In this document: piece by piece, positions 46,597 through 57,299 of the stretch
Layout of the letters: every line of letters begins with the position of its first letter
How positions within the stretch are numbered: the first letter of the stretch is position 1
NCBI GenBank assembly: GCA_015179045.1
Contig: WHUZ01000014.1
Coordinates: 930,001 to 994,000 of the forward strand
Direction: 5' to 3'
DNA length: 64,000 nt
Origin: Kalaharituber pfeilii
Lineage: Eukaryota > Ascomycota > Pezizomycetes > Pezizales > Pezizaceae
Position numbers and translations under genes: made by a program
Notes under the pieces: generated by a model
The model's database searches: none
Seen by the model: the letters and a program-made list of their open reading frames with translations, nothing else
Told to the model about the DNA's origin: nothing

Positions 46597-47585
46597 CAGT
46601 ACTCGCGTGCGGCCCTGAAGGCTATGGCGAGGTCTATGTACATACTAGTTCAAGAAAAAAGAAAAACAGAATAGCCCAAACATGGAAACAATCCGCCCTT
46701 CGTCCCGCTAAGAAAGAAAGTTAAGAAAATTTTACGTGCGTCCCGCCCATACGTGGTCGGTGGTTTCCGGCTCTTCGCCGCACCAGCGGCAATCCGGGCT
46801 GTCTTCGGTGCCTAACTTGTGTTTCCAATTTCTCAGGCCTTTGCCCCCGAGAATCCCGGCGAGTGTTGCAACCCTGTGCCCCAGTCGCTGCAATGGTCTG
46901 TAGTGAGATCCATTTTGTTCCTTTCTGTGGCTCTTCGTGACTTAGCTAGTGGTATTGAAGGAATACTCAGATTTTGGCCGCTTTGTCAACTTCTGTGTTG
47001 CCTTTGATTCCTATGTGTCCCTTCACCTATAGTACGGCCACGTCCAGGTCGCCCCTGCTGGCTCTCGCTTCCCATCGTTCCCTGACCAGTTGTGAAGCCC
47101 CTTTATGAAGGATCTCCGTTTGCGATCCTTTGGAGTTTAGATATGGCTACTTTGGAGTCAGAGATTATCAGAAGCTCTCCCTCCTGGTATGTCAGCGCCT
47201 CGCCCATGGCGATCAGCTCAGCGTCGTTGACCGTGTATTGGATGCCCAACGTGGAGGTGGTTTGGGACGCGTCGTGGAATGAGCCAGCCCCAGTTGTTCC
47301 GTCGATTCGGCTGCCGTCGGTGTAGCAGCTGGTCCAGCCCTCGTCTTCGGCATTGGCGATGGTTCTTTCCCATTGTTCCTTTTCGGAGTCCCTTGGGAGG
47401 GTGGGGAGTACTGCCAGAGGGAGTGGGGGTCGGTGGTTCAGCGTCCCTCTCAGGTACTGGTGGTGTTGGGATTCTTCCCTTATGTGTTCGTTCTGGAAGC
47501 GTAAGGTTCGCGCTTCTACTCTCGTGCATTCTCCGTCTATGAAGGTGTGTGTCGATTCCAGATTTGCCAGTCCTTCCATCAGGTC
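46568..47585 (-). mobile_element. Family B Tad-like LINE, 5'-truncated, inserted in the MULE gene
   Basis: 1018 bp, TSD GTTTCTGAATTT (46556-46567) against GTTTCTTAATTT (47586-47597). Minus strand: RT/RNase H connection, RNase H, CCHC-like motif, short 3' UTR, hairpin CCTCGCCATAGCCTTCAGGG, poly(A) of ~22. Truncated within the region after the RT. Confidence 0.93.
47103..47585 (-). pseudogene. LINE RNase H domain fragment
   Basis: Contains YTDGSRIDG, VNDAELIAMG and IISDSKVAISK, giving Asp, Glu and Asp of RNase HI. Upstream residues (GLANLESTHTFIDGECTRVE) align with the 31.6-kb copy. In family order the final RNase H motif and the CCHC-like motif (CRWCGEEPETTDH) follow near 46.76-47.05 kb after frame breaks. 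The frame's first codons (to 47606) belong to the target. Confidence 0.85.
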
Positions 47586-47597
47586 GTTTCTTAATTT

Positions 47598-47729
47598 GTA
47601 ATGCAAATTGATGCTATAATTTCTACTAATATATTAAAGCTACCTCTTTCTAGCTGTGTTGGTGTAACTAATACTGTCCTCACATTTCCATTTGCTCTTT
47701 TCTTTATTCGTGCTATGTGAGCTGTACAC
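47598..47729 (+). pseudogene. MULE transposase relic, start of catalytic domain
   Basis: Directly after the right TSD the frame reads VMQIDAIISTNILKLPL, then CVGVTNTVLTFPFA and ends at a TGA. IDA followed by STN and GVTNT-TFPFA is the first catalytic Asp region of MULE transposases. It joins in order to the N-terminal relic at 46095-46567. The rest of the catalytic core is not recognisable, so the gene is truncated as well as interrupted. Confidence 0.75.
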
Positions 47730-48421
47730 AGTCTCAAAACCAGCACAAACTATAGGCATCTAGATTAATATATAGAGTGTGACTGTCATATCAATAGTAT
47801 ATTGTCGGTTATGCAGGTACACATAAGTACCGCACCGTTGTAGAGTACAACTGATGTGTAGACACTCTCTAAAGCTACAAATATAAAGACATACATAAGA
47901 AGATATTTTATAACAGCTGGTGGTACGGGATAATGGTTTTGGGCAGCTGAAAACTATAGTCACGGTGTAGCATACCTAACATAGGCAGCCTGCTCACTCT
48001 ATAGCCGCGGTAACCCCATAACATGGCATGGTCTCATATAATCAAGTACTCCTATGCATTATGTTGAGTAATTGAGTTTTTATACACACATATATACTAT
48101 AGTACTCATGTGTCCAAATCAGCAGTCAGTGCTGTAAGCTATTCGGAAAGTATCTTCCTATACATATATTGCTATTTTATGATTTTAGACAGTCCCTATT
48201 CATGTTCTTCTTTGCATAAACACCCAGTATTACCTTTACCGAAATAGGAAAAATGTTCACTAGAGTATGCTATTGGTACTCTATGGGTATTAGTGCAGTC
48301 ACAACCAAACTTGCCACACCCCTTCAGCATAGGCTATAGAGCTTATATTCAGTACATAAGACTTCAGGTAAGCTCTTCCACACATGGCGACTCACAGCAT
48401 GGCTAATATAAGGGTTGGATA
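47730..48421. other. AT-rich, no recognisable gene
   Basis: Possibly the decayed remainder of the MULE. No frame of note. Confidence 0.4.
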
Positions 48422-48746
48422 TATACCAGAATATGTCACCACTCATATGCTATAAATTGGTAAAAGGAATGTGCAAAAAATAATTTACTATATTCTCCCA
48501 TGCTCTGGCTTTAATTTGAGCCCACCTGAGGGCCATTCTCATTCACAGGAGCTTTATCCATTGTCCCATAAATTTGGGCGGTTTCCCGGTGATGGGCGGT
48601 TTCTAGGTGAAACACTCTATACCAAATAGGTCACTACCCATCTCCTAAAAATTGGCTCAATAAATATGCAGAAGATAATTTCCATATATTCTACCATGCT
48701 CTGGCTTCAATTTGAGCCCCCTTGAGAGCTATTTACACTCACAGGA
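48422..48746 (+). repeat. Direct duplication, two ~129-bp units at 196-bp spacing
   Basis: Units 48422-48550 and 48618-48746 share TATACC, GTCAC, ATTGG, CATGCTCTGGCTT, AATTTGAGCCC and CACAGGA in order, at roughly 75-80 percent identity by eye. The 67-bp spacer contains GGGCGGTTTC twice. Unknown origin. Confidence 0.8.
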
Positions 48747-48759
48747 ATTTTTTGTTGTA

Positions 48760-49220
48760 GCATCCGGAAAATGCTCAATTTCTCAGTTATGCACAATATC
48801 TTGCTACAGGAGCATACAGTGCTATGTTACAGATCTCAAGCTGTTACTACTCATGTATTGTAATATAGCACTGGTAGTACCATTGCTACCATTTCTACCA
48901 TTGCAAGAGCAGGTGGAGCGTTACAGTACGTTGGTATTTGCTGATGGGTGCTAGAGGAGGTTATTTCATAAGGTAGAGGGGTGATGCAACTGTAGATGCT
49001 ATAGGAGTAGCATTTTCACTTATTTTCCTTCAAATTCAGAATCAGCGCAGTCAATATGGTCCATAATTAATTCATCATACATACTAGAGATATATTCTGT
49101 GAAATATGCATGACATTTTGATGTTGGGGGGGGTGCAAAACCGGCGCCAAGGTGCCCAGCGTTACCGGTGTGCACATTGTTACCCATACGGTACTGGTAA
49201 ATTACCACTCTAAGTTGATT
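48760..49220. other. No recognisable gene
   Basis: Short anonymous frames; a G8 run lies near 49126. Confidence 0.4.
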
Positions 49221-49237
49221 ATGAATATGTTCTCGTG

Positions 49238-49301
49238 GCCCCTACAATTGGCTGGTAGCCTGTATGCGGGGTTTCGTGAGCGAAAAAACAAAAAAAACAA
49301 T
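49238..49301 (+). mobile_element. Family C micro-retroposon
   Basis: 64 bp, perfect 13-bp TSD ATATGTTCTCGTG (49225-49237 and 49302-49314). The hairpin GGCTGGTAGCC and TATGCGGGGTTTCGTG are followed by an A-rich tail with single C interruptions. The 5' arm of the outer stem is changed (CCCCTACAATT). Confidence 0.9.
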
Positions 49302-49314
49302 ATATGTTCTCGTG

Positions 49315-50890
49315 CTCAGAAGTCGATTTGTATCCTCGCTTTTAGCTCAGAAATACCATGATAAAGGAGCAACATATGTTATGATTTTCTTTCCCTTGGC
49401 TGGTAGACTGTATCAAAAAATATGAAAAAAGAGATATCGCTGATAGCAATCGATTGCAAACTCTATCTCCACTAGTCTCTTGCCAAGACCCTTCAGCTCC
49501 ACGTTCAAACGAGCCTGCAATCATCCTAGGCAACTTAAAGTTGAGTTTTATGCCTATATCAATCAGGGATATTGAAGGAGTACCGTATACTATTGTAACA
49601 TAATTACTTAGAACGAATACAGTTAGACGCCAAGTCCCGACAATGAATATGCAACTTCCCAGCAAGCATTACTTAATATTTTAGCCAGCACAGTGCAATG
49701 TCCAATTAAATTTTCTTAAGACAAGATCAGCGTGGTTGGTCATGGATTTATCCCGCTCCAAAAGTGCGGACGCAATTCAGGGATTGTAGGCTAAAACCTT
49801 GATAAGCTTAATTTGACGTTTGCCTAATATATGCCTCACGCAGAAGCAGAATTGCTTCAATGCGGATGCTTTGTACGTTCTCTTTCTCTGATCTTCTTGG
49901 ACTTACTACTTTGTTGACCTATTTCCAATTCATTTTATGTTTATCTTAGCGTGTTTGGAGATTTGGTTAAGCAAAGGCGCTAACCACGTCAGGAACAAGC
50001 TTACTTAAATGAAGGATAGTCTAGTTGGCACGATCCCCCGAAGGAGAGTTAAGGAAGCTTATCCTTCAATGGCAGTGATCATGATACAGTGCTTGTGAGG
50101 AAACAGGAGCCCCCTAAAAAAAAAAAGGGGGATATAATCATCGAAATAGCACATGGCATTCGATGCCGCTAAGTTTCTAGTGCACCCAGCTTCCCAACTT
50201 CTATGGCGCGTCACAGCCGTGGGATAATACAGAGTCTGGACATGAGAGCAGGATAATTCATAGACCCCAGTCCACGTTGTGCCACCTCCTTGGTGCTATT
50301 ATCAAATTAATACTTTAAGCATACCACTCTACATGCATCCCAGTTCTTACGCGACGTTAACGGATACAACTGTTGCTGCGCCTGCTGTTTAAAACGAATA
50401 CAATTAACTATCGTTCCTAGACACGAGCTTGAGACCTGACGGGGCGAGGCATTGTATCCTATTTTGATTTGGTGAGAGTATTGAGAGAGTGAGTGCAAAT
50501 AGGAGGCTATCCATAGGGCCAGCGGTCTGCGAATGCGTATACAGAATTGGAGATTTGGTTGCTATGCAACATGATTGTAATTTGAACTAAGTTGGGAACG
50601 CTCTCCTATTGATGGACTGGTTCAACAATACGTAAATGGCTGGCAACATATTGAACGTAGACTACCCTTGTTACCGGTGAAGAGGGAGTTTTTTAATTCG
50701 CGGGGCCTCCACGGCCATGCATACGAGAATTTTTCTTACTATTGGGGTAGCTGTTCCATCAGATCACTCGATACTGGGCGCTAACTATAGAGCTGTCAGC
50801 TGGCTGTAAAAGACAGTTTGTTCGTTCTTGGTAGTGATTAGTGAGTCAGACTACTTGCGTCCTTCACAGCCGGTATTGCCGAGGCCTCCA
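49315..50890. other. No recognisable gene
   Basis: AT-leaning with short frames. A CCCCCTA11GGGGG-like palindrome lies near 50110-50130. Confidence 0.4.
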
Positions 50891-50906
50891 TAATCATCCA
50901 GGTATT

Positions 50907-50966
50907 TTTTTTTTTTTTTTTTTAATTTCACGTGACCCCGCTTGCAGCTGTTCGCCATGGCAGGGC
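50907..50966 (-). mobile_element. Family A micro-retroposon
   Basis: T-run plus AATTTCACGTGACCCCGC then TTGCAGCTGTTCGCCATGGC AGGGC. Flanks AATCATCCAGGTATT (50892-50906) and AATCTCTAGGTATT (50967-50980) form a TSD with one gap and one mismatch. Confidence 0.9.
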
Positions 50967-51532
50967 AATCTCTAGGTATTCAGATCTGATGTAGAACTCG
51001 AGCACAGGTAAACCTTCAACACCCCAACAACTGACACATAATAGTTGCTCTGCGTTCACGTGAAATACTATCTTCCGTAACAGTAGGCATTTATTTTAGG
51101 GGACATTTTGGGACACACGTAAATCGTTTTGTGTTAAGATATCTCATTGGTGGTGGCACAATACTATGTTCCACTTGAAATGTGATATATCCTGCATACT
51201 AGTACACTGTGGATCGCAAAAGTGGGCAGAATGTATGAGTTTGCGCTATTTGCTATTTGCTGCACACATATTGTATCAACGGTTGGCGCTTTCTGATGAA
51301 CTTCTGTCCAGGTGCATATCATCCGCTGTGATCGCCAAGTACCCTTTTCGGCCCTGTTATTCAGTCAATATTTGCCACTATACGCAGTATATCCTAGTCC
51401 ATTGTCACAACTGTTCACTGGAGTCAGTTTTTGCGAACTTTTCTACACGCACAAGTGAGCACTACAATACGGGTACAAGACACTTACTAGTAGGACTCTC
51501 TCAATTATCAATTTAGTAACGCAAACACGCGA

Positions 51533-52190
51533 CATGAGCAGCTTCTAAAGAGGCTCAAGGGGTGGCCACCGAGGAAATCGGTTCATACCAGTTACACCAC
51601 AGCCACCAGCACCTACAATCCCACCATCGCTACCACCAGACCAATCAATACCGCCATATGTTTACCTACCACTGAACTTAAACTCCTCAGCCAAGGAATG
51701 GGCAGCGCAACTTAAAAAGACATCACCAGCTTTTGTTTTTGCTGTGATGCACAAGCTTCTGTATGAGATTGTGATGGCAAAAAGAGTAGATCCTGGGGAT
51801 GAATATGCTCTGACACATCAGCACCTTAAATATATCCAACTCTTTACAAGTCATATTCACAAAAAGTACTTTGGAAATGAGGAGCTGGACTCTGCTGAAA
51901 CAAAAAAGTCTACTCCACCTACGCGTAATGTGGATACGCAAACAGAGGGACCCTCATATGCAGAAGCGGCCACCGAAACCTCCACAGCGCGTAATGCGGA
52001 TGTGCAAACAAAGTGACCCTCATATGCAGAAGTGGCCACCAAAACCTCTGCAGCTCCCCGGAAGATGAGGTCAGCCCCTCCCGCCCCATCCAGTGTTAAG
52101 AAGAGAGACCCACCTGCCAGTGCCAAAGGAAAGACCACCACCTCCAGGGCCACTTCCACTGCAAAGAGCAAGCCCCCCACCAAAAAAAGC
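51533..52190 (+). pseudogene. LINE ORF1 protein, N-terminal and middle part (family C)
   Basis: ATG at 51533, with a TAA at codon 5. The frame is then open to a TGA at 52014-52016 and continues in another frame. Features in order: Gly/Arg-rich start (RGSRGGHRGNR), a Pro-rich linker, a helical region (SAKEWAAQLKKTSPAFVFAV, HKLLYEIVMAKRVDPGDEY), a two-copy 66-bp tandem repeat encoding SYAEAATETS-type units, then a basic Ala/Ser/Lys-rich segment (KKRDPPASAKGKTTTS). This matches a nucleic-acid-binding ORF1 of Tad-like elements. The C-terminal GIAVTKRLG module follows at ~52225. Confidence 0.65.
51922..52053 (+). repeat. Two-copy 66-bp tandem duplication within ORF1
   Basis: The GCGTAATG-GGAT-GCAAACA and CCCTCATATGCAGAAG words recur at 66-bp spacing with about 10 differences. 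In-frame duplication (22 codons). Confidence 0.8.
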
Positions 52191-52666
52191 CAAAACTACA
52201 ACCTGCCAGTTCAGCAATAGTAGTTCATGGGATAGCAGTGACAAAGAGACTGGGGAATGTTCGGAAGTGGTTGGAGGTAGACAATGAACTGGGCACAAAA
52301 ATCACTGGGGCTCGATGGCTGTTGAAGCGAGAGGAGGGAGGGAAAGGCGACTAGTTAAATACCAGAGGCTCTACGCCTTGGAGGTAAGAACTACAGATGG
52401 GATGTGTATGAGTGGGATAGGGGAAGGAAAGACAAAGGAAAGCAGGTAGGTAGGGCTGGGGAGGACGCAATGGAGACTGATCAAGAACTCATTGTGTGTA
52501 TTGTTTCGCTTGGTCCACTGTCTGCATTTGTTCACCTACAGCCACGGAGAAGTCATGTAGATAGATATAGGTAGCATGGGCGGCCACAACCCGGGTCACA
52601 GACCTGTCTCCGGGTAATAAAGGGGTCCTGACATAGGCTGAGAGCCTGTATACGGGGTGACGTGAT

Positions 52667-52698
<32 letters not shown>

Positions 52699-52699
<1 letters not shown>

Positions 52700-53557
52700 C
52701 GCATGTCATCAGACCATTATGAATATGACAATCACGTGTGAATGCAGTCAAAATTTCACTATAAGGCGTCTTTGCAGTCGTATCAGTATATCGAAGTCAG
52801 TCGGGTAGCAAATTTCTGCAAAGAATTTTTAGGAGTTTATTTGTAGTTTTGAGAGGTTATTATTGGATTGGAATTGCGAACTGGTATACGGCGTGTAGGC
52901 CGTCTATCGCAGGCCATGGCCTGTATTATCGATAGGCGTATGGCTTCTCTGTTTTTCAATGAGCCTGATTTTGGGGATAAAGTCCCTGAACTATGAAATG
53001 ACCATTTATGGTTTGCAAATCCTAGAACATTGCGTGTCGTCACTCGTGCCGGTGATGGGCCCTTTAGACCAGTGCTCACTGCTAGGTCAGATATGGCATT
53101 TCGTGCAGACGTGCCATCACGTCCCTGACCTTTTGGATATACAATTCCTTAATTCACCTTTCTCCGCCAGGTGCAATAAATGTAGCTCTGGGCTACTGCC
53201 TCGTCTCATTCAATGCCTGACTATGTGCAGCCAGAAGTAATCGAGCTGCCCATATCTAACAGCCACGCTCTTGCGTCTACACGAGCTATCGTTAGAGCAA
53301 TGGCCCGGAAAATCCTGTTTGCAACTCGGACAGAGGTAGTACGTAGCAGCCAGACGTGTCTGTCAGCGACACCGGGCATCCCTGCAATACTGCGAGAAGA
53401 TGCAAATGCACGACGTTTCATAGGGATAGTAGGACATGGTGTCATGAATGTATATCTATAGTTAGCCCAGGACCCTGCCGATCGGAAGCCTTTCCTTACC
53501 ACGATTACCTGTTGGGCTGGCTATATGGGGTAGGAGCTCATTCATGACGGGTATTTG
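52699..53557. other. No recognisable gene
   Basis: Opposing frames of 80-93 codons at 52.8-53.5 kb without recognisable domains. Confidence 0.4.
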
Positions 53558-53568
53558 GAGCATCATGA

Positions 53569-53614
53569 GCCCGGCCATAACGAATAGCGGTAAACCGGGT
53601 TAAGTGATAATAAC

Positions 53615-53642
<28 letters not shown>
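53569..53642 (+). mobile_element. Family A micro-retroposon with re-paired stem
   Basis: GCCCGGCCATAACGAATAGC then GGTAAACCGGGTTAAGTG and poly(A). TSD GAGCATCATGA (53558-53568) against GAGCGTCATGA (53643-53653). The outer stem is CCCGG/CCGGG in place of CCCTG/CGGGG. Confidence 0.92.
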
Positions 53643-53646
<4 letters not shown>

Positions 53647-53929
53647 GTCATGAACTCATCCTCTTACGAAATGCCACATCGGCGATCGCGCAGTCCTTGT
53701 TCGTCTCAAGGCAACATAAAACCTATATTCTCCTCATTTTACGTTGCCGGAATAGCTCCTAATTTGGCCACAGGGATTTTGTTGCGGCAGTGACGTAGCA
53801 GTCTCCTCCACTCACTCGGAAGTGGGGTCACTAGTAACACTTGTTCTTGGGCTTTGGGCATTATTGTTATCGCTTTGAGCGCCTGCGCCTGGACATCGAA
53901 TAGAGATTGGGAGGTGGAGCCCTATCAAT

Positions 53930-54040
53930 GTGAATGTGGAGGCACTTTTTCCCATCCAGAGCAACTGAGGACGCGCGGCAACCAGCACATAAAGCCTAAA
54001 GGAAATCGGGCAATGTATATATATCCTCGCTGTCATCCTT
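53930..54040 (+). pseudogene. Possible C2H2-like fragment
   Basis: Frame EPYQCECGGTFSHPEQLR then NQHIKPKG resembles a C2H2 finger (Cys-x-Cys, Phe, Leu, His) with one His replaced. Short and isolated, it could be a decayed exon of a gene extending to 54741. Confidence 0.2.
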
Positions 54041-54405
54041 ATATAGTTCAAATCATCGTTGTAACAACGTCTGCTGCCACACTGCTACTTGCCAGTCATC
54101 AATCATCCCCAAGTTTCGACTAACCTCGTAACCTAGGAAGTCATGCAAGTACCAAATTTGGTGATCCCATTTTCTATTGCCACACGTCCGTTGTTCTACG
54201 TTAACCGCTTAACCGCATCCAGGACATTACGCCGAACGACAAACAGACATCAACCGGCTGCCAGATATGTGATAGAGATTCCAACAAGGGTCGACATGGC
54301 AGGCCATTGCTGCAGTCCCACATTGTTGTCGATTGCATTTGCACAAACCCGAACAAGCCTTCAGAGGCCCCACAAAAGCAGACAGCTTTGCACCAATACA
54401 GTTAC

Positions 54406-54741
54406 ATGATGCAACGCTGGTTGGCTGAGGAAACCAAGGAGGGTCCATGCTCTGCCAAATTTTCTGTCTCAACAGTCCCCATCAAGGTTCAGGTTCGCAC
54501 TGAAGGGTGCGTCTCGGGTTTCCAGGATGTGGGAGACGAGAAAAGACATGAAGTATATAGACGCGATGCGGCGGCGGGCATACCGGAGGTGTGGGGGACA
54601 TCGATGCAACGCTGGATCCAGCAGAATCCTACGCAGTCACCTTTTGCTTTACAGTTGTCTGATTGTCTTTTGTGCTATCCGAGGTCGCGAGTTGAGGAAA
54701 TTCAAGTACTTGTAGAATATGCTGACCAAATACTTGATTAG
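54406..54741 (+). CDS. Hypothetical 111-aa reading frame
   Basis: ATG at 54406; the frame is open upstream to 54307. Hydrophilic sequence with coding-like composition (RRDAAAGIPEVWGTSMQRWI, VEEIQVLVEYADQILD). No recognised family. It may be the 3' exon of a gene whose upstream exons include the C2H2-like piece at 53.93 kb. Confidence 0.3.
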   Translation: MMQRWLAEETKEGPCSAKFSVSTVPIKVQVRTEGCVSGFQDVGDEKRHEVYRRDAAAGIPEVWGTSMQRWIQQNPTQSPFALQLSDCLLCYPRSRVEEIQVLVEYADQILD

Positions 54742-55562
54742 CATTTGTATGCATCAAACTGAACTATACAACAAGCTATGGCAGGCAATGAATGCAGTGC
54801 ATGATGGGTACTTTCATACAGGCATATTGTACTGGTGACTTCGGACATGTGAGGATGTAAATTTTCTTAGCGATTCTTTTACGAGTTTCGTGGTTTGGTT
54901 TGGTTTTGCCATCCGCTGTTAATCTACCGAAGAAAGGTCGGGAATGGATGCATAGGTGTAGTATCTCCGAATAATGGAAAACTGGCTTGAGAGGAATTAA
55001 GTTGGCGGAAACATGCAAGGGTTGCGAGGCAGGAAAATTCAGCTAGCAACGAGTAAGGTGCTGGGTATGATGTATTATGTTCCTATATATAATATTTTCC
55101 GCTTGTATGATGGCATAGGATGGGTAGGCCATTGAGCACATTCTTCCAAACGATCTTGCATCATTTACACCTGTTGATCACTCCAATACGCCTGTCTACA
55201 TACTAGTTGAGTACTTAGTGTTCTAGCCAGACCGTTCCGCTGGAGAAGATATAATGCATTTTGAGATCTTTCCTTTTCATCCAATCTTAGCTAGTGTGTA
55301 CAACCAATTAAGAAAAACGCAAAATACCAACAAAAGATATTTTTGATTGTAAATTACAATTCTCACATTGATGCTGAGTTTTCTCAGGTGGAGAATAATC
55401 TTAGGTAAAAAAAAGTATGGTAAATAATTCAAGACCAGTGGCGAGTCGCCCTGAGGGCGTAACTATATATCTAATATCTTCTATGTGTATCGATGGAACG
55501 GCTCAAGAAAAAGCGCACCGATCGAATGACTACAATATTTCTTTCCCTGTCAGTACAGCGAT
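54742..55562. other. No recognisable gene
   Basis: AT-rich intergenic sequence; CGCCCTGAGGGCG near 55448 is a chance hairpin, not a family B tail. Confidence 0.4.
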
Positions 55563-55901
55563 ATGTCCTTCGCGGCACAACCCCACTATACGCCAGACCC
55601 CCCATCACGATGTATCGACCCACGAGCGGAGCGAGTGTGGACCTTTAATTACTCTAGGGAGCACTACGGCATTACCCCGCTGCATCCAGGGTCGGGGGGG
55701 CGGGTCATTGCTAGTGTCCAGTACTGGTACAGACACTTGATTGATTTCAGGCATTATACTGATCTCGATCAGAGTCTCTTGCAATCCGCCTTGCCTAGTC
55801 ATTATAAGCCACGGATCCCAGTGATGTTCTGCCACCCTCTAGAGGAGCTCTTTAATCCGGCTTGGCACGCCTGCATGGATACACGAGAGTCTCCACTGTG
55901 A
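55563..55901 (+). CDS. Hypothetical 112-aa reading frame
   Basis: ATG at 55563. The sequence is rich in Tyr, His, Pro and Trp (VWTFNYSREHYGITPLHPG, YWYRHLIDFRHYTDLDQSLL) and looks like a structured domain, not random translation, but I recognise no family. No in-frame stop for 112 codons in locally GC-richer DNA. It could be a small gene or a last exon. Confidence 0.3.
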   Translation: MSFAAQPHYTPDPPSRCIDPRAERVWTFNYSREHYGITPLHPGSGGRVIASVQYWYRHLIDFRHYTDLDQSLLQSALPSHYKPRIPVMFCHPLEELFNPAWHACMDTRESPL

Positions 55902-56690
55902 ATCTAGCCTTTGGCTATACTGGTAGCCATGCTTATCCGCAGAGAACGCAATCGAGGCCTGTTGTCTCAGAATTGTTTTTACCTCTCTCCCTCAACTCCT
56001 ACACAGTCACCTATCTAGATTTCAACACTTAGTGTTTTTTTTGCATGAAGCACTGCATTTGTATAATAAATGTTGGCGTCTTGTGGTAACTAGTAATGAC
56101 AGCTAAGCCCTGACTACTTTAATGTTGTAAAATCAAACAACCCTGCTCGCCTCTGCATCCGGGCACTAGTGATGACAGTTGGGATAATCCTGTTGCCACG
56201 AGTGTACCTTAAGCTTATTACAACCCTGGATTAAGGCAAGACACCTTGCATATAATCCTTTTTACTTTCCTATATTTTCGTTTCGCCATTGCACCTGTGA
56301 TTTAACACATATTTTACTGTTGCTAAAATTTGAATCATATGCAGCAATACTCTCCACAAACGCACCGTTGAGCTTTGAAAGCGCAATTTGTCTTCCGTAA
56401 AATTATCCACGAAGTCAAGCGACACACATCCCGATGAAAATAACTCCGAGAACTATTATCGTCATGGATACACGGCTTATGGTACGGGCGCCCAAGTTAG
56501 AGCCCTTAAACAATTTGTCCGGATTTCTTTCAATCCCGCTTTCGCTATTGGAGAGTGTGTAGGCTCCAGTTCTGGATCCATAGGTTGTTAATTCTTTTCG
56601 TCCCAACATGTGGTGATTAGGAAATGGGAACGTGAACTCACACTTCCATGTAGCAAGCTGCAAGACTATCCATTGTTACTCTGCAAGTCG
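55902..56690. other. No recognisable gene
   Basis: AT-rich with short frames. Confidence 0.4.
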
Positions 56691-56695
56691 CTCCT

Positions 56696-57200
56696 TTATT
56701 GCCTACATTCAAAGAGAGGGGTCAGTACTCCTGACCATTCAATGGCCATTTCCACCTCAACGGTTTGTTTAACGTTAAGACGCAAAAAAAGGAGTAATGG
56801 GGTATTACAGCAGAGATAATTGTCTCTTGTGACATCCATCCTCTTCAACAATCCTCCAGCTTCACATAATGAAAATCCCACACGCACTCCCGCTCCTCCA
56901 ACATCTGCTACCATATACGCCCTCTCCCTTACTTTCCTTGGCCACTTCACAGTCCTCCTCCCTAACTCTCCGCTGGCCCCGAGATCAATGTCCATATTGT
57001 AATCATATGATGGAAGTTCAGGGCCGTTATTAACACCCTCAACATCCGTTAATACACTGTCATCTTGCTCATTGTTTATTGCGATGTGTTGATCCGTGTC
57101 GACCTCGCCATAATCGACTCCGCATAAGAAGGAATCGGTTTTCACGTTTGGTGTCGCAGATATCTGGATCACTGGCGGCAACTGGCGGCAACCTGGGAAG
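56696..57200 (-). CDS. Hypothetical exon, ~160 codons, with possible splice acceptor
   Basis: Minus-strand frame open from ~57207 with no ATG near its start. A pyrimidine stretch ending in CAG (TTTACTTCCACTTCCCAG) lies just upstream, which would fit a 3' splice site. The peptide is acidic then basic (NNEQDDSVLTDVEGVNNG, GRRTVKWPRKVRERAYMV) with no domain I recognise. A 10-bp tandem (ACTGGCGGCA twice) sits at the boundary. It may be an internal or last exon of an unrecognised gene. Confidence 0.3.
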
Positions 57201-57299
57201 TGGAAGTAAAGCTAGCAGGAAGAAGGGCATCGATGACGAGAGCGGAGAGCGGGCTAGCAATGGAAATGATGCGCATTACAGGCTGTTAAATTAGTCGAT

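Larger units (their letters stand above)
51533..52698 (+). mobile_element. Family C ORF1-bearing element, longest copy
   Basis: Plus-strand element running from the start of ORF1 (ATG at 51533) through the ORF1 C-terminal module, a 3' UTR with CTGTCTCCGGGTAATAAAGG, and the family C hairpin (AGGCT-GAG-AGCCT) to an A30 tail. No reverse transcriptase lies between ORF1 and the 3' end, so it is a half-LINE. The exact 5' end and TSD were not found; a weak TSD candidate is GTGCATATCATCC near 51312. Confidence 0.8.

Noticed and set aside
55440..55465. CGCCCTGAGGGCG resembling the family B inner hairpin
   Set aside because: Flanking family B sequence and tail are absent; chance palindrome.
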